A DNA stretch of 64,000 nt from Pipra filicauda. Lineage: Eukaryota > Chordata > Aves > Passeriformes > Pipridae. The position numbers and the translations under genes are program-made. Shown here piece by piece: positions 11,901 to 24,360 of this stretch; position 1 is the stretch's first letter, and each line of letters begins with the position of its first letter. Location of the stretch: positions 310,001 to 374,000 of the forward strand of contig NW_024104427.1 of assembly GCF_003945595.2 (NCBI RefSeq), read 5' to 3'. The notes under the pieces were generated by a model. The model did not search any database. It had not been told where the DNA came from and saw only the letters and a program-made list of their open reading frames with translations.

Positions 11901-14900
11901 TTAAGAGGTAAGGTGCAAACTGCTGTGCAACCAAAGTCTGCAGGTGACTTACTTGTAATCATGATAGGGCTGATCTAATAAGGATATGGTTGAGTGGTCA
12001 GTTCAAGAGTTAAAATTACAGGCAGTCAGAGATAGGTGAGTAACAAAAAGGGGGACAAACTGCCAGAGAATGAAATGGAACAAGGCAAATATGGAAGAGT
12101 GGGGATGAGAAAATAAAAGTCAGGAATTTCTTGAAAGTGGCAGAACAAGCTTGGTGCAGTTTGGTGCAAGTCTGTAGCTGTGAATTCACTGACCTTCCTT
12201 CAGGCATCAGGAAAAGAGGCAGTAACCCTTCAAACTCAGTATTCTCTCATATCCTGACTAAAGGAACATTTTAGCTGCTTTGTTGGTATTGAAACACTTC
12301 ACTTTACTGCTCTGGAAGGAGGTAGCTGCTATGAGGTACATGATGATGGCAATAATTTGGTGCTCAAGCAGTGGGATCGCTGCTGCCTTGTTGGGTGACT
12401 GGCTTCACCAAGGCTGAGGAAAGGACCATTTAACCTTGATCTTTGCACTTTAAGGTCATCCTTTTTTCTATCAGGCATAGACACAGACAGAAAAGCATTC
12501 CCTCCCTCTCCATGTCATCAGCTTCCTTATTTCTGGAGAAACTCTCCCATCCAGTTCAGTGGATTTCCAACCTCAGGATTTTGGCCCCCAGGATTGCTGC
12601 TTTGCTTGCTGCACAGTAAAACAAAGCTAAAAGTTTCCATAAGGGTTTTTTGTAATGAAAATAAGGAGGCTGACAAAAAAATAAATCATTAATGCTCCCT
12701 CCCACTCACATGCCACCTCTGCTCATTCCTTTGGCTCTTGCTTGTACAATCTATGGTTTAGAGTTAACTTCACTCTTGATCTTTTTAAGCACACTGTTTC
12801 TAAACATAGGAGATTTCAGCAAAACAGCCACATGCCACCCCACTCCACCCCCAAATACTAAGCAGGTACATCTATAGAACAACAAATTTCATCTGGAGGA
12901 GGTGGAAATGAGTCATAAGAGAGAGACACTTGTAAGAAAAAGGCCCTAAGAAGAAAGGCTTTGAAGCTGCACCTTCGAACATAAAAATACTTTGTATCTC
13001 AAGCCGAAACTGCTGCCCAGAGGACGTGTCATACAATCTGTACAGCATCAACATTTCTATCAATGTAGAAATTCAAGGTAACCACCCTCAGTCCTGTCTG
13101 TCATTTCTGCTCTAAGGTAGAGTGGCTGATTGAAAAACAAGCCTTAGCTGTGACACAGTTCAACACTTCAATGGTGGCGGGCTCTGCCCAGAACTCTAAG
13201 CTTTGATGCAGCATTTCACAACCTCAGATTATTTTTAAGTGAATCTTATAAGAAAGAAAGGCTGATGGATCAGGGGTTTGTTCATAATTTGTCTGAGGAT
13301 AAGCTTCCAGAAATCTGTGAACAGTGCTCCGCATTCTTGTTCTTCAATGCACTGAGTGTGAATGGTCACCAAGTAACCTCCGTTTCAGAGGAGGGGTGTA
13401 CAAGTTCAACAAAACAGTGGTGTCCAAAGGAGCCTGCGGTGAAGGAGACCTGTAAAGAGCTATTAATCGAGCTAAAAAGAAAACCTTGTGAGAACACTTT
13501 AGCTTTCATAAGTTTTATACCCTGGGGAGATGTGTAAGGAGGGAGCTGAAAGATAAAGCAACACACTCATATTTGCCTGTTTGTTTGCCTTGGTGTCAGT
13601 TATCTGGTACTTGATAAATGCAGAAATTGTATTCACTGAACTGCTAGGATGATGAAATTTTACTTTCTTCATCTACTGTGCCTCTGGCAAGACATAAAGA
13701 ATAACAAAAATGAAGTTATTAGGAAAATCAATAATTGAACCCTGGAATTTCAGAGCTGTGCTCAAGTGTAACTGACCTCTCTCAATGAGAAGAGCACTCA
13801 CTGCCTTCATATTTTAGGCTTCGGTCAACTACTAAATTCCTGAATAAACATGCAAACCTTTCCCAAAGTCTTGAGTTTGCTCTATTGAGGCTTTCATCTG
13901 CCTTCCAGAGAGAGTAGAAATGGTGCTAGAAAAACTCATTTCTGGAATACAGGACTAAGTGGGAGTCTCACAAATCACTCTAGTCCTGGTTTAATTCCAC
14001 AAATAAGGGAACAGTACTGCAGAGCACTCAGTTATTCTGCTGTTTTTTCCTCTAGGAGAAAAGTAGTCATCATATATCTGGAAAAACTTGCTTTGCTTCA
14101 TTTCCAACCTAAATGAACACTTTGCTCTCAATTCATCTTCAGTATACAACAGCAAAAATGAGAAGAGCCCAACAACACATTAATAGATTCCAAAAATTCT
14201 GTACAATGTCAATAAAGAAGTCACTGAGCCATTTAAAAAAATGTGAACTATTTGCAAGACACCATGAAGTGAAATAAATTGTTCCTCTTATGGCTTGTAA
14301 AAGACGCCATGTAATATGTAGAAAGGATTCCAATTATTATCTTATCAGAAATAAAATAATAACTGAGTTATATTCCAGCTAAACTATAGCAATTTATTAG
14401 AAAGATTGTTTCACTTGTAACTAAATAACTTGATTTGTAACATGTCATTTCCACTGAGTGCAAATTTCAGGCAAACAGAAAACCCTCTTTAGCTAGCTGG
14501 TTTCACAGTCTTTAGTATAAATATTCTACAAATGCTTATGGTTCTGCAAACCCAAAGTGAAAGCCATTTTCTCAAAAAAAGTAAAGGAAAAGTCTAAAAA
14601 AATTAGTAAAAGACTAATAGGTCTAATAAGAGGTATTTAATTAATAATAAGTCAAAAGTCACCTTTCAATTAGATCTCTGCAAAAACTTTTTCCTACATG
14701 CTAAAGGAGGAATTGAGATGTCCAAAGTCACTTCCAGGACAGGCAACAGACAACTGGCAGGAATCTGAATTTTGTGCAAAGGTTCCTGCAGGGACACCTG
14801 GACAGCACATAAACTCTAATTTCCTCTGGTGGAGCTGGGTCTCTGGTGTTTTTGCTGTTCAAATGGAGGTATCTACTGTATTTTCCTTTCTCACCAGAAT

Positions 14901-17420
14901 ATTGTGAGACTAAAATTTGTGAGATTAAAACTTTCCACAGCTGTCTCTGAGGAACGGGGTGGGTTGTAAAAGTGTCTGAGATGTTGTTTTACATTGCAGC
15001 ATCAAGAATGGTATCCACTTTTGCTTGTCTGATAGCTACAAGGATTGATTTCTATGCAACTGCTCAGAAAAGAATTTGAGAATGTCAGATTTCCATTTCC
15101 CATTACCTTGCTTCCTTTCTCACAGGGTACTGCCTCATTTGCACTATAGGCTGTGGTTTTGGATTTACAGAATGAGATTAGCTATCGCTAACTATGGATA
15201 TCAGTATTTATTCAGCTTGTCAAGATGGATTTTTTTATTGCCTAGGAGGGAGTGTCTGCTCTTTCCATTTTCCTGAGAAAAATGGGAGTTAAGGCATATA
15301 TCTGGAAGCAGCCTATAGTGATGACACATGAGATCACAGACCTCTGACCACACCAGAGATTTCAAAGAGAGAATTTAAACACCTTAAACATTGTGGTAGG
15401 CTTGGTCACGCTGTTCTGTCAAGATCATTTTAGGCCAGCTCAGGTAACTGAATCTAGTTCTCCAGAATCTGGCTCCTACGGCTGTGGTGGCACCTTCCTT
15501 TACTGCTATGTTTTATCTTCACCAAGCATGAGTGAATGCCAAGTGCCTGATGAGGGTTAGCAGTTCATGTTTAAGAGGACATTAGCCACAGAATCCAAAA
15601 TGTAGAATCTCTTGTTGCATTGCTTCATCCATACACCTAATTTGGTTTTTGTTTTCCCGCACCTCAGCTTAAAAACTGTTGCTTTGTAAGAGATAGAAAG
15701 GCACAGACTTCTTCGTAAGTGTGATTTCTGGGGAATAAACTCCTGAATTAACAGCTTGGTCTTCAAAAAAGAATCTGGTAGAAGAAAAAGAGGTTATTCT
15801 GAAAAGTGCCACTGTTTATAGTGTCTCTGGAGATCATTATCACTCCAGAATGGCTGTAGACCTCACAGGGGCTGGAGAATGTAGGAAATCTGGTGTTTCA
15901 TCATGAAATGTTTTTTGGATTTTTTTATTTCACTTTAAAGTAATAATAAAAAAGCCTTCCAACAAATTCCTGTACATTCAAAGGCAAAATGTAAATATTC
16001 CCCTGGAGAACAGTCTACTGGATGACTGCGGAAGAGGAGAAAATTAAATTCAGGTGAATATATAATAAAAAACAACTACTTGCATGTAGCTACATTATTA
16101 TAATTCATGTGGGCATCTCTAACCTCTTGCTGAATTCTTAGAGATGACAAAACTAATTTGTGGCAGTGGCATTAATGTTGAAATGTCACACTTCAGCACA
16201 GAGCTTTTTCATTCTCCAAACTTTTATTCTCTTCCCCACTTTTCTGAAAAGACTTTTCCACCTCTGCTCATAACCAGACATATTGTGGGGTTTTCTAAGA
16301 TTTTTTTCCAGCTCTTATTTTTTGCTTCCCTTTTTCTGAAGGGAAAAAACCCTCTTATTAGAGAACTGTTAAAGGTCCCCTTTTGTCTCTGGGACTGCTT
16401 CTGCACTGAAAGCTCTTGGGTCAGGACTGACTCCACAAGTGGACATTGGCACTTTGGTGGCCTTCAGGGAGCAGAGTAAGGATGGGCATCAGCAGGAAGG
16501 GTGTGGCCCTGTGTGGGATATCAGTGCCAGCCATGGTGGCCATCTGGTGTATTGCCCATCAAAATGGTCCTCTACTCATCTATCTGTAGGGCACACAAAT
16601 ATGGGTCCTGCATGGGCTGGGGCAGTCCTGTAATCAGAGGTTCCAAAAGGAAACCCAGCAGGAAAGCCTGGGGTTTTTGCATCTTCACCATTAAATAAGT
16701 AGCCCTGATAACAGGGTGGGTGAATTCCCTCCATCTCATGGATTAACACTTTATCATTACAATTCACAGAACCCAACAGCCTGTTATTATTTTCACAATT
16801 GTTTCCGATATCACACTGGCTGGTTTTCCCTATTTTTCATGCTTGGGAAGAGGAAATGGTTTCTTTGGGAGGAGGATTCTGAGCTGCCATCATAAGATAT
16901 CCTCAAGGCTTCTCTTGACAGATTGTGCAAGAAACAGGACAACATGGCAAGAATGTGAAGGGTACTTGCTATGGAATTACTAAAAAAACTTTTTTTTTTT
17001 CAGAACATGTAGAATCAGAAGAAAACTTGTTACCTTTCCAACTTCATGGCAGGAGGCTGAGATACTTTCCCATTGCATGTGGGAGAGAAGTCACTGGGGA
17101 TGCGAAGACTTGAGCTGTAAAAAAGAACTTGAATTGGTATCTGAATCACAAGCCAGACAGCCAAGGTGAGAAACCCTCTTTCTTGCTCATGTGCAAAATG
17201 TAAGACACTTCTTATGGTGCAGAAAGAAGCACCGAAGTACCAGTAAAGGTTTTGTAAATTGGGGCTGGCATAGTACCTCAGAGGACTTTCCTCCTGCTGA
17301 GCACCTTCTGCTTCCCACACACACAGTAAGTTCTCTTCTCCCAGCAGGAATGGGTAATGAAGGTGCAGAACCATCAGTCTCACACCAGCTCCATATCAAG
17401 CAATGATGGGATTTCAAAAG
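8976..17420. other. Long noncoding stretch, nothing firm
   Basis: No retroelement, RNA gene or exon could be supported. Small items: a 23-bp tandem duplication at 10,207-10,253, a duplicated ATTCAGCTGG at about 9,378-9,401, and short A or T runs. Frames of 60-111 codons (for example 9,157-9,408 plus, 13,265-13,537 plus, 16,144-16,479 plus) overlap frames on the other strand and show no family resemblance. Confidence 0.55.
10207..10253. repeat. Two-copy tandem duplication, about 23 bp unit
   Basis: The segment ending AAATTGCTCCTGAAAT occurs at 10215-10230 and again at 10238-10253, each preceded by GAGG and a short GCAYA element. Only two full copies are present, with a partial start of a third (GGGGCAC). 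It is a small local duplication with no visible function. Confidence 0.9.
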
Positions 17421-17534
17421 ATCATAGCATCCTAGAATGGTTTGGGTTGGAAAGAACCTTAAGGACCATCTGGTTCCAAACCTCCTGCTGTGAGCAGGGA
17501 CACCTTCCATTAGACGAGGTTGTTCAAAGTCCTT
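17421..17534 (-). mobile_element. CR1 LINE 3' end fragment
   Basis: The left edge is the reverse complement of the CR1 octamer tail (ATTCTRTG), here diverged as CATAGCATCCTAGAAT, followed by the diagnostic GGTTTGGGTTGGAAAGAACC segment and CAGGGACACCTTCC. The right edge stops at the codons that end the CR1 ORF2 family, so about 115 bp of the 3' UTR remain. The element reads on the minus strand and is a typical 5'-truncated copy. Roughly one difference per ten bases from the usual avian pattern suggests moderate age. Confidence 0.93.
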
Positions 17535-17787
17535 TTTCTTTGTTTAGGCAATTATTTTAATCACTGCCACTTGATTTAGGGAACTCACTCTCTGACTGTG
17601 TTAGAAATTAACAAGCTCATTTGCTAAATAGTCTCAAAAGTAAGATTTGTGTTGTCCCGAAAAAAATAACTTCCTTGTCTTAGTTATAAGTCTAAAACCA
17701 CTAAATTTGGTATCCTCTTCTATCTAACTACCTCAGAATCTAGTGTACTTATTTCCTCGCGTGCAAAGAGATTGTAACCGTATTTTT
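17535..17787. other. Short spacer between two repeats
   Basis: AT-rich sequence between the CR1 3' end and a MIR-like element. Nothing recognised. Confidence 0.5.
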
Positions 17788-17920
17788 GATTCCATTTGTA
17801 GATGAACAACTATAGCACAGAGCAAAGAAGGGATTTGCCCAGGGCCATACAAATACTTTGTGGAGGAGCAGGGACTTGAACCAGCTTTCCCACATTCCTG
17901 CTCTAGTTCAGTAAGAGACC
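17788..17920 (-). mobile_element. MIR-like SINE
   Basis: The plus strand shows the reverse-complement MIR core in correct order: TTCCATTTGTAGATGAA, then GCACAGAGCAAAGAAGGGAT, TTTGCCCAGGGCCATACAA, a GTGGAGGAGCAGGGACTTGAA segment and a CTGCTCTAGTTCAGTAAG end. The similarity to the MIR pattern of gaggcacagag, gacttgcccaaggtcac, cagagcc.ggattcgaa is clear across about 120 bp. MIR copies are old amniote insertions and sometimes overlap conserved regulatory DNA. The boundaries are approximate. Confidence 0.72.
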
Positions 17921-20900
17921 AAGATGATTTCAGTCAGTAGACATCACAGGGTTCTTCGCCTGACCTGGTCTCACTTTTCACAGCATAGCAGTCAGGTACA
18001 ATATTTTCTGCAAGATTGTTTCACTTTGCTAATGCTTCCATTTACCTTCTTTTCTGTGGGTATGCTCAGTATTTCCCTCAGAAAACATTGACTGGGTAGG
18101 AAAAAAAGGGATTCTACCATTTTTCAGAGATCTCCAGTTTTTGAAGTAGCATGGTCAGACTGGCACGTGTGATGGTAGTCATAGGCAAGTGGCCTCTCTA
18201 CAGATTTACTATGTTTCTTCTTCACCAAGTTTCTGGTAATATATAAATACCTTTTTTCTTCTAGGGTTTCCTCTTTACAAATATGCAAGACCTGCTCTGT
18301 CCTTTTCTAGGCTATAGGAATGATGGGTTACTTTCTGCCATCTCCAAAGTATCTCCACTGGGAAAATCCAGAAGCTCCTTACATCTTGTAACATTTTGGT
18401 GCAAGCAGTGCTTTAAATTGCAGAGATTATGCTTACTTTAAAATGCTACCAATTTCTACAGTGAAGCCCAGTGTTTCTCAAACTTAATAGGAAGAACAGA
18501 GGAAAAAAATTAGATGATTCATTAATCCTATATCTTCACTGCATTGGTAAATTCTAAAACAGTGCTCATGAGAGAAAATGTTTTGAGGGACTCTAAGGAC
18601 CCTTCTCATGTCTGCATGTGCAAAACACATCACTGTAAAACTAATTTGATTTATCTTTACATCACTGCTTGTGGCAATTTCAGTCTGAGGTTAACACCCC
18701 TATATCAGCAGAGATGGTGGGCATATATACATGTGAGGTGAAGGACAGAACAGCAGTAACACTGTACAACTCTTTGTTAATAATCTGATAAAAGATTGTT
18801 GGTGAAAAAAAATATGTCCTGTCCTGACATTCAATGCCCTTTTGTGTATGAGCAGTTTTGCTAAGGTTTCTTGGTTCCAAGCATTTTTAGAACTGTTCCT
18901 GGTATTTTCCTACTTAAACTTCATACATATCATACCTCACAAGCTTCCTCTATTCTCAGACCCTAAGAAATGGCAGAATTTTTAAGGGCACTGGCCCTTG
19001 TGAAACACAACTGGCATCTATATCCATTATAAGAAATAATACTCAGGAGAGAGATTTCAGAGGTCATCATGCAGGAATAGCAGACTGTTGCTGGAAAACT
19101 GCAGCATTCCCTCCATAGAAAAACCATAGTGATAGGCAGCACTCATCCTAAGAGTGAGATGTTTTATACCAACACATCTATCTTTCTGTGAAACACTGAA
19201 TTATTAGCCAGTTCAACACTCATGCAAACCACCAAAGATGTCTCCCAAATGGGCATCAGTGTGGCCAGTGCCAGTGTGAGGTCTGCTGCTGCTCTGCCTT
19301 GGTGAGCCTCATCCAGAAGTTGATGGATGCTGTCACCTCATCGATGCATCAAACATGTGGGGCCTCGCTTGTGTCTCTAACCACAGGCGACTTTACGTCT
19401 CTGTGCCTCTGAGAAATTGCGTGCCAGAGTGCCCAGCTCCTTTGGAAACAGAGCCGTGACTTCCCAGGGAGAACCATCCACAGAGAGTTAAGGAAGGTTT
19501 CTGGGCAGCAGCCAAGCTAATTCCTGCTCTCATTTCCACTAAAATAAACCCAAAACTGTGTGACAGAAGCAGAGAAGCACATCAGCACCTCAAACCCCGC
19601 ATAGCTGAGGTCCTTCTGCATCTGCTCACAGCAGCACCTTCCTTGTGGACAAGGGCATGTACCGCCTGGGACACATTTGGCCCAGAGCTTGCGGAGTTTG
19701 TCCTCAATCCCCCTCTAGACGAGCTCTCCTTGTAATTCCAAAAACGTAGTTCAGTAGCACAGCACAGCTTGGCTGATGACGAGAGGACACAGAGCAACTT
19801 TGGAAACACAAACTGGCACGGGGAGAGAGTCTTTTTGGCTTCGAAAGGACAGTGCACACGTTCGGAGCCAGAATGTGTAAAGACTTTTGTTCACAAACAG
19901 AAATCCCTTGTGCTGACAGGCTCCGAACAAGGCTGGCGCTCTTGTGAACGCAATATGAAAGTTGCCTTGTGCTGGGATTAGCTGAGCGAACAGTTCACAG
20001 CAAATGATTGACTCAGAAAATTTAGGAGGACGGTTCTCCAATATTAAAATAAAAATAAACAAAATCAGCTGCGAAGGCTCTGCTGTTTTGATTTAGTTCT
20101 CCTTTTAAGTTAAGCAAATGTTTCAGGAGAACGTGCTTCAGCCCAAGGGTGGCTCATGGTCTGTTTGTTACAAATATTCATTCTTCAAGGTGTGATAGTC
20201 TATAGGGTGACACATACCCGTGGCTGTTGCCTATTTGCATCTCTGGAGCAATGAACTGATCCTTGCAGCAGCTTTGGGAAGAGAAAGACTCTCTTCCTCC
20301 ACCTTATCCATGCTCCCCAAGGTTAACAATGTCAGACTGTCAGTACCAAGTGCCATAGGGATTCTGCAGCCAAATTAGTCTTGCTGTCTTGCAGCGAGCA
20401 CCATGATGTCAGAGACACATGTTTTTCTGGCAAAATTGTTATCTTTCTGATTCAGAGTTCTTCACTAATGAGCAAGAAAACTGAGTGTCCACATGGACAC
20501 TCTCTCCTGGTCTCATGTCTGCCCTCTGAGGTGGGATCACTGTCCCCAGAGAAAGAGCTGTTTCCAAAAACTACAGATGGAGCATAAACAGGCCAAGCAA
20601 CTCTCTTACATGTCTTCAAAGCTGCTGTGGAGGAAAGGGGCTGAAGGTAGATTGTGATGAAATTTCTGTTTCTGACCAAAGTCCTATATTTTACAGGCTA
20701 CTTTTTTTTTTATTATTATTATTTCTTCTCATTTGAAACTAATAACTTAAGTGTCACTTTTCTTTGTGAACTTTCATAGGTTCCAACTTCTCCACAGCAA
20801 GTATTCTCCAGGAAGGTCACAGAGATAATAAAATCCCAAGATTATTTCCAACACTTTTCCCTCACTTCAAGCAGGCGTTGGGCTTGGTGCTGCACCGCTG

Positions 20901-20924
20901 CTGTTAATTTCACTGAAATGGTTT
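17921..20924. other. Noncoding stretch, nothing recognised
   Basis: AT-rich to about 19,200, then somewhat GC-richer with scattered CpGs at 19,300-19,990, without reaching island density. Frames at 19,582-20,062 minus and 19,769-19,981 plus overlap and have no recognisable domain. No repeat or RNA gene seen. Confidence 0.55.
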
Positions 20925-21015
20925 AGTTCCTATGCCCCATTGTGTTAATTATCTTGAATGGAGCTAATTATTACTGGATAAGTTAATTTATGTAATGTGA
21001 CTAACCCTCAGAATG
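20925..21015. promoter_or_regulatory. Candidate homeodomain-site cluster
   Basis: Within about 50 bp lie TTAATTAT (20945), GCTAATTATTA (20963) and GTTAATTTA (20982). Dense TAATTA cores in otherwise complex sequence are typical of conserved vertebrate noncoding elements bound by homeodomain proteins. Without an alignment I cannot show conservation, and AT-rich DNA gives such hexamers by chance. Confidence 0.28.
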
Positions 21016-21483
21016 GAAGAGTGAGCCAAGACTAAAAATTACTGGGTTAAAAATTATGAGACTCAAAAAAAAAAAAGTAACTAGTCTTTAGATTTTTTTG
21101 CTGAAAGTTGAGCCCCATAGTCCTCAGTTTCAAGCTTTCTACACTGATGAGGAACTTCTTGCTGTCTAAAAGGTATGAGCCTTGTTGCCTTGCAGGGTTC
21201 ATGCTGGGAAAGCATCAGCCCCAATGCAATGTGGGGACCTGGGAGAGCTGCTCTGGCCAAGCAAGAAGCAAAGCAGTACTCAGAGGAGGACCTCAATGCC
21301 AAGGAAAGCAATAGGTGCACATGATCCAAGTCCATTTGAGAGCAATTTGGGACTAACATCCTTGAGTGGTGTGCCTTGCATGGCTCAAGTCCTTTGTACG
21401 CCTCCACCGACCGTCTGGGACTGAAGATTTAGGGGCTTTGGTTTTGTATTTCTTGCACACCAGTCACTAGACTGTGGGTCTTG
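21016..21483. other. Spacer upstream of CR1, nothing firm
   Basis: Contains a 12-A run near 21,065 and overlapping open frames on both strands (21,081-21,424) with no family resemblance. Nothing else recognised. Confidence 0.5.
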
Positions 21484-21795
21484 GAATCACAGAATCATAA
21501 AATGGTTTGTATTGGAAGGGATCTTTAAAGATCATCCGGTTCCAAATCCCCTGCCATGAGCAGGGACACATTTCACCAGACCAGGTTGCTCACTGTCCCA
21601 TCCAACTTGGCCTTGAACACTTCCATGGATGGGGCACCCAGTACTTCTTTGGGCAACTTGTTCCAGTGTCTCAACACCCTCACAGTAAAGAATTTCTTCC
21701 TAATATCTGATCTTAATTTCCCCACTTTCAATTTGTACCCATTATTCCTTGTGCTATCACTACAGTTCCTTCTCTTCTCCTGAACAACATCCATT
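21484..21795 (-). mobile_element. CR1 LINE 3' end with ORF2 C-terminus
   Basis: The left edge carries the inverted octamer tail (TCACAGAATCATAAAAT), then TTGGAAGGGATC, CAGGGACAC and TTGCTCACTGTCCCATCCAACTTGG. On the minus strand 21,794 to 21,573 is still an open frame ending in NLVW, and it includes KFFTVRVLRHWNKLPKE, the highly conserved C-terminal motif of avian CR1 ORF2. The UGG codon (W) after NLV stands where family copies usually stop, so the frame runs slightly into the 3' UTR. The copy is truncated at the 5' side to about 310 bp and has no promoter, so it is an inactive fossil. Confidence 0.95.
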
Positions 21796-22204
21796 TTCCC
21801 AGCCTGTCTTCACACCTCACTCCCTGTCCCACCAGGCTGTGACCATTGAGGAGCTCCAGGGTGAGCGAATGAAAGCAGTTTTGTGGGAGTTTCAAGACCA
21901 ATGGCAAGCCTGTGAGATCCAAGCCTGAGCCCAGGTGGGGAACTTCCAGGTCTTTAACAGGACGGTTTTACCTGCCCCTCTCTCTGCTATGCAATGTAAG
22001 CAGCATCTGTTCCCCTCTTTCAGGACATACCTCCAAACACGTCTCTTTCTCCCTTTTCCATGCTTACCAAATAACTTTTTTCTCTTCTTTATATCTTTAT
22101 TCATTCACTATCTCAGCTGCATGAGGGACTCTATGCAAAACCATCTGAGAGTGAATGGGAAGGACTCTTCCACTGAATATGTGGTTAGGACTCACAGGCA
22201 CAAG
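21796..22204. other. Spacer, nothing firm
   Basis: Begins just past the recognisable CR1 match; some of 21,796-21,870 may be more diverged CR1. Overlapping short frames on both strands to 22,276 show no known domain. Confidence 0.5.
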
Positions 22205-22460
22205 CATTTTCCAGCAGCACTGAAAGGATTAATTGAAATGTTGAGCCAGAGCAGTAATTATTTTACCAAACAGTGAAACGCTATTCAGCGCTCACTTCTT
22301 AACTGCTACTGATGCAATCAAGGCCAAACGGAGCCAAGATATAAAATTACTGCTGCAGTCCAGCAATACTCTGCATTTTAAAAGCAATTAAAAGTGAGAG
22401 GTGCCCATGATTACTGTGTAAGAAAGAGGGTTTTCATTAAACAAATGGGTGTAATGCTTG
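22205..22460. promoter_or_regulatory. Candidate conserved noncoding element
   Basis: Contains TTAATTGA (22229), TAATTA (22255), CAATTAAAAG (22386) and TTCATTAAAC (near 22433) among non-repetitive complex sequence, with no stop-free frame crossing it. The pattern resembles developmental enhancers, but this is judged by motif density only. Confidence 0.25.
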
Positions 22461-24259
22461 CTCTAAGGCCCTACTGCTGTGTCCCAGCAAAACAAAACAC
22501 ACAGGACTGGACTCACTTCTGACTTTCCAGAATGAATCCATTCACTTGAGTGGAGTTACTCCAGATTTACTCTGCAAGATCAGAATCACACCTGTGCAAT
22601 GAAAGACATTAGAGGTGCTTTTTCTTTGCTTTGCATTTCTTTCCTGTAAGTGTATTTTTATCTCTTCCTATTTGCAGTTCAAATACGGGGAAAACAATAA
22701 AAGTAAGAAAGAAGAAACTCAACTGGAATGGGGAGCAGGAAGTGAAAATATTCCAGTTTTCATGTTTATTCTTGCCATGGGAATAAATAGGGCTTGGTTC
22801 AATGCACAGTTCTGTCACAGCATGTTGTGTTTGCTTCTCCTTATGCTGGTGAAGCTCCACTGACTTGTGTGAAATCACCACTACAGTGAGCAAAGAGAAA
22901 CTGGCTGATGTTCAGAGTGGACAGAATTTATCTCCATCCAGCTTTTACAGACTGGAACCACAATGATCTGCTCTCTCCGACCTGCACAAAGGGATCATCA
23001 CCCTTATGCTAACAGTGAAGAACCCTGTACTTTTATCACTATGAATATGTCTCCTCAAATCAAAGGAGGCAAAGCATATTTCCTCCACCTGCATTTGCAT
23101 GCTCTGGTTAACCAGCCATCTCCATACATTTTTGCTCTTTTAATATGCTTGGAACTTCCAAACAAAATTCAACAACCTTTGCTGAAATTTTCCATGTTTC
23201 ATTTCTGACCAAAGGTGAGTTTGGATTTTTTGAAAAGCCAGAGGAAAATTCCATTGGCTGCTTGTGAAGTGAAATGAAGTGCCAAAACAAAGAAACACTT
23301 CCCCCTATTTGAGACAGCTTCTAGCCACATCTCGTTAGGCAGTGCAACACCAACCATTCAACATAAGGGAGCTGCACACAGACCTTGTGAACGTCTCACC
23401 CCACCATTCAACAGCCAATAAAGAGCTACACCTGGACTTGAACAAGCAATGGCACCTTGGAAACCATCTGACGCAGCAGGTTTCCCTATGTATCAAACCC
23501 AAACCCTGCAGAAACCTGCAGACATCCTTCCATTCATCTAACAACAGCTCAGCTGGACCTAAGCATCATCAGTAATGTGGTAAAATGTAGGGCTGCTGTG
23601 TGGGTGTTGTCTATTTTGTGGCTAGCTGGATACCTACTACCCCAAAAGGCTGTCAGCTCTCTGTATAACCCTCTGCCTCATATCCACCTTTTTTCACCAA
23701 AGCAAAGGTTTTTCCTAGCAGCTGTCCTGGTTCTAGCCTGAACTGCCAAAAATTACTCCCTGCCTCTGAACAAAAGACATGGCCAGTAATTTTCTACCTG
23801 TAACAGCCAACACAGAATTAGTTAGCCCTTTTCCAGCCCTGGAGTAAAAAGGTCTTTATAGATTTTTGTAGGAGTGTTTAGTGCTATTCCATCACTGAAG
23901 AGATCTTCAAAGTATGGTCTTTTTCTTTTATGAATGAAGTTGCAGAGATCTCCTAAATCTAATAGCAGAAAGCTCTCTTGAATGCAGCTGCCTTAATAAA
24001 TCTGCTTCGGAAAGTGTGAAGCAGGCCAACCTTTCCTGCTGTTTAATTTTAATTTTTCTTTCTTTCGTTCCCTTTTCTGTTTCTTTCTGCCCATTGTGAT
24101 CTTATCCCCAAGCTGCTGGGTTTTTTTCATGCTTCCTCTCCGTACTAGTGCCACAGCAGCATCTGACTCGCTGGGTACAGAGTAGTGTTGTTCAGCCCTC
24201 AGAAGGAGCTCTCTGGGGTAGGACTGGAACATGTTAGGGAAGTTTATTATGGCCCCTGT
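22461..24259. other. Noncoding stretch, nothing firm
   Basis: Holds a pyrimidine-rich tract at about 24,046-24,090 and ordinary sequence elsewhere. Frames at 22,609-22,893 (both strands) and 23,335-23,575 have no recognisable family. Confidence 0.55.
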
Positions 24260-24360
24260 CTTGGCTGACACACTGGGATTGAACTAGGTGCCTCCAGAGC
24301 TAAAAGCCCAGGTTGTTGCAGGCTGAGGTTCAGAGCCAGGCTGGGTAGCTGGGAGCTGTA
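24260..24360 (-). repeat. Possible tRNA-derived SINE remnant
   Basis: The minus strand carries GTTCAATCC (plus 24275-24283), a match to the RNA polymerase III B box. Just upstream on that strand is GGGCTTTTAGCTCTGGAGG, which looks like the anticodon arm and variable region of a lysine-type tRNA-derived SINE. Such SINEs are common in turtles and survive as rare relics in birds. The A-box half is not convincing and the end boundaries are unclear, so this is tentative. A functional tRNA gene is ruled out because no cloverleaf can be completed. Confidence 0.38.

Noticed and set aside
24260..24360. A functional tRNA gene on the minus strand.
   Set aside because: Only a B box and an anticodon-arm-like stretch are seen. 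The acceptor and D arms do not pair and no terminator follows in the right place.
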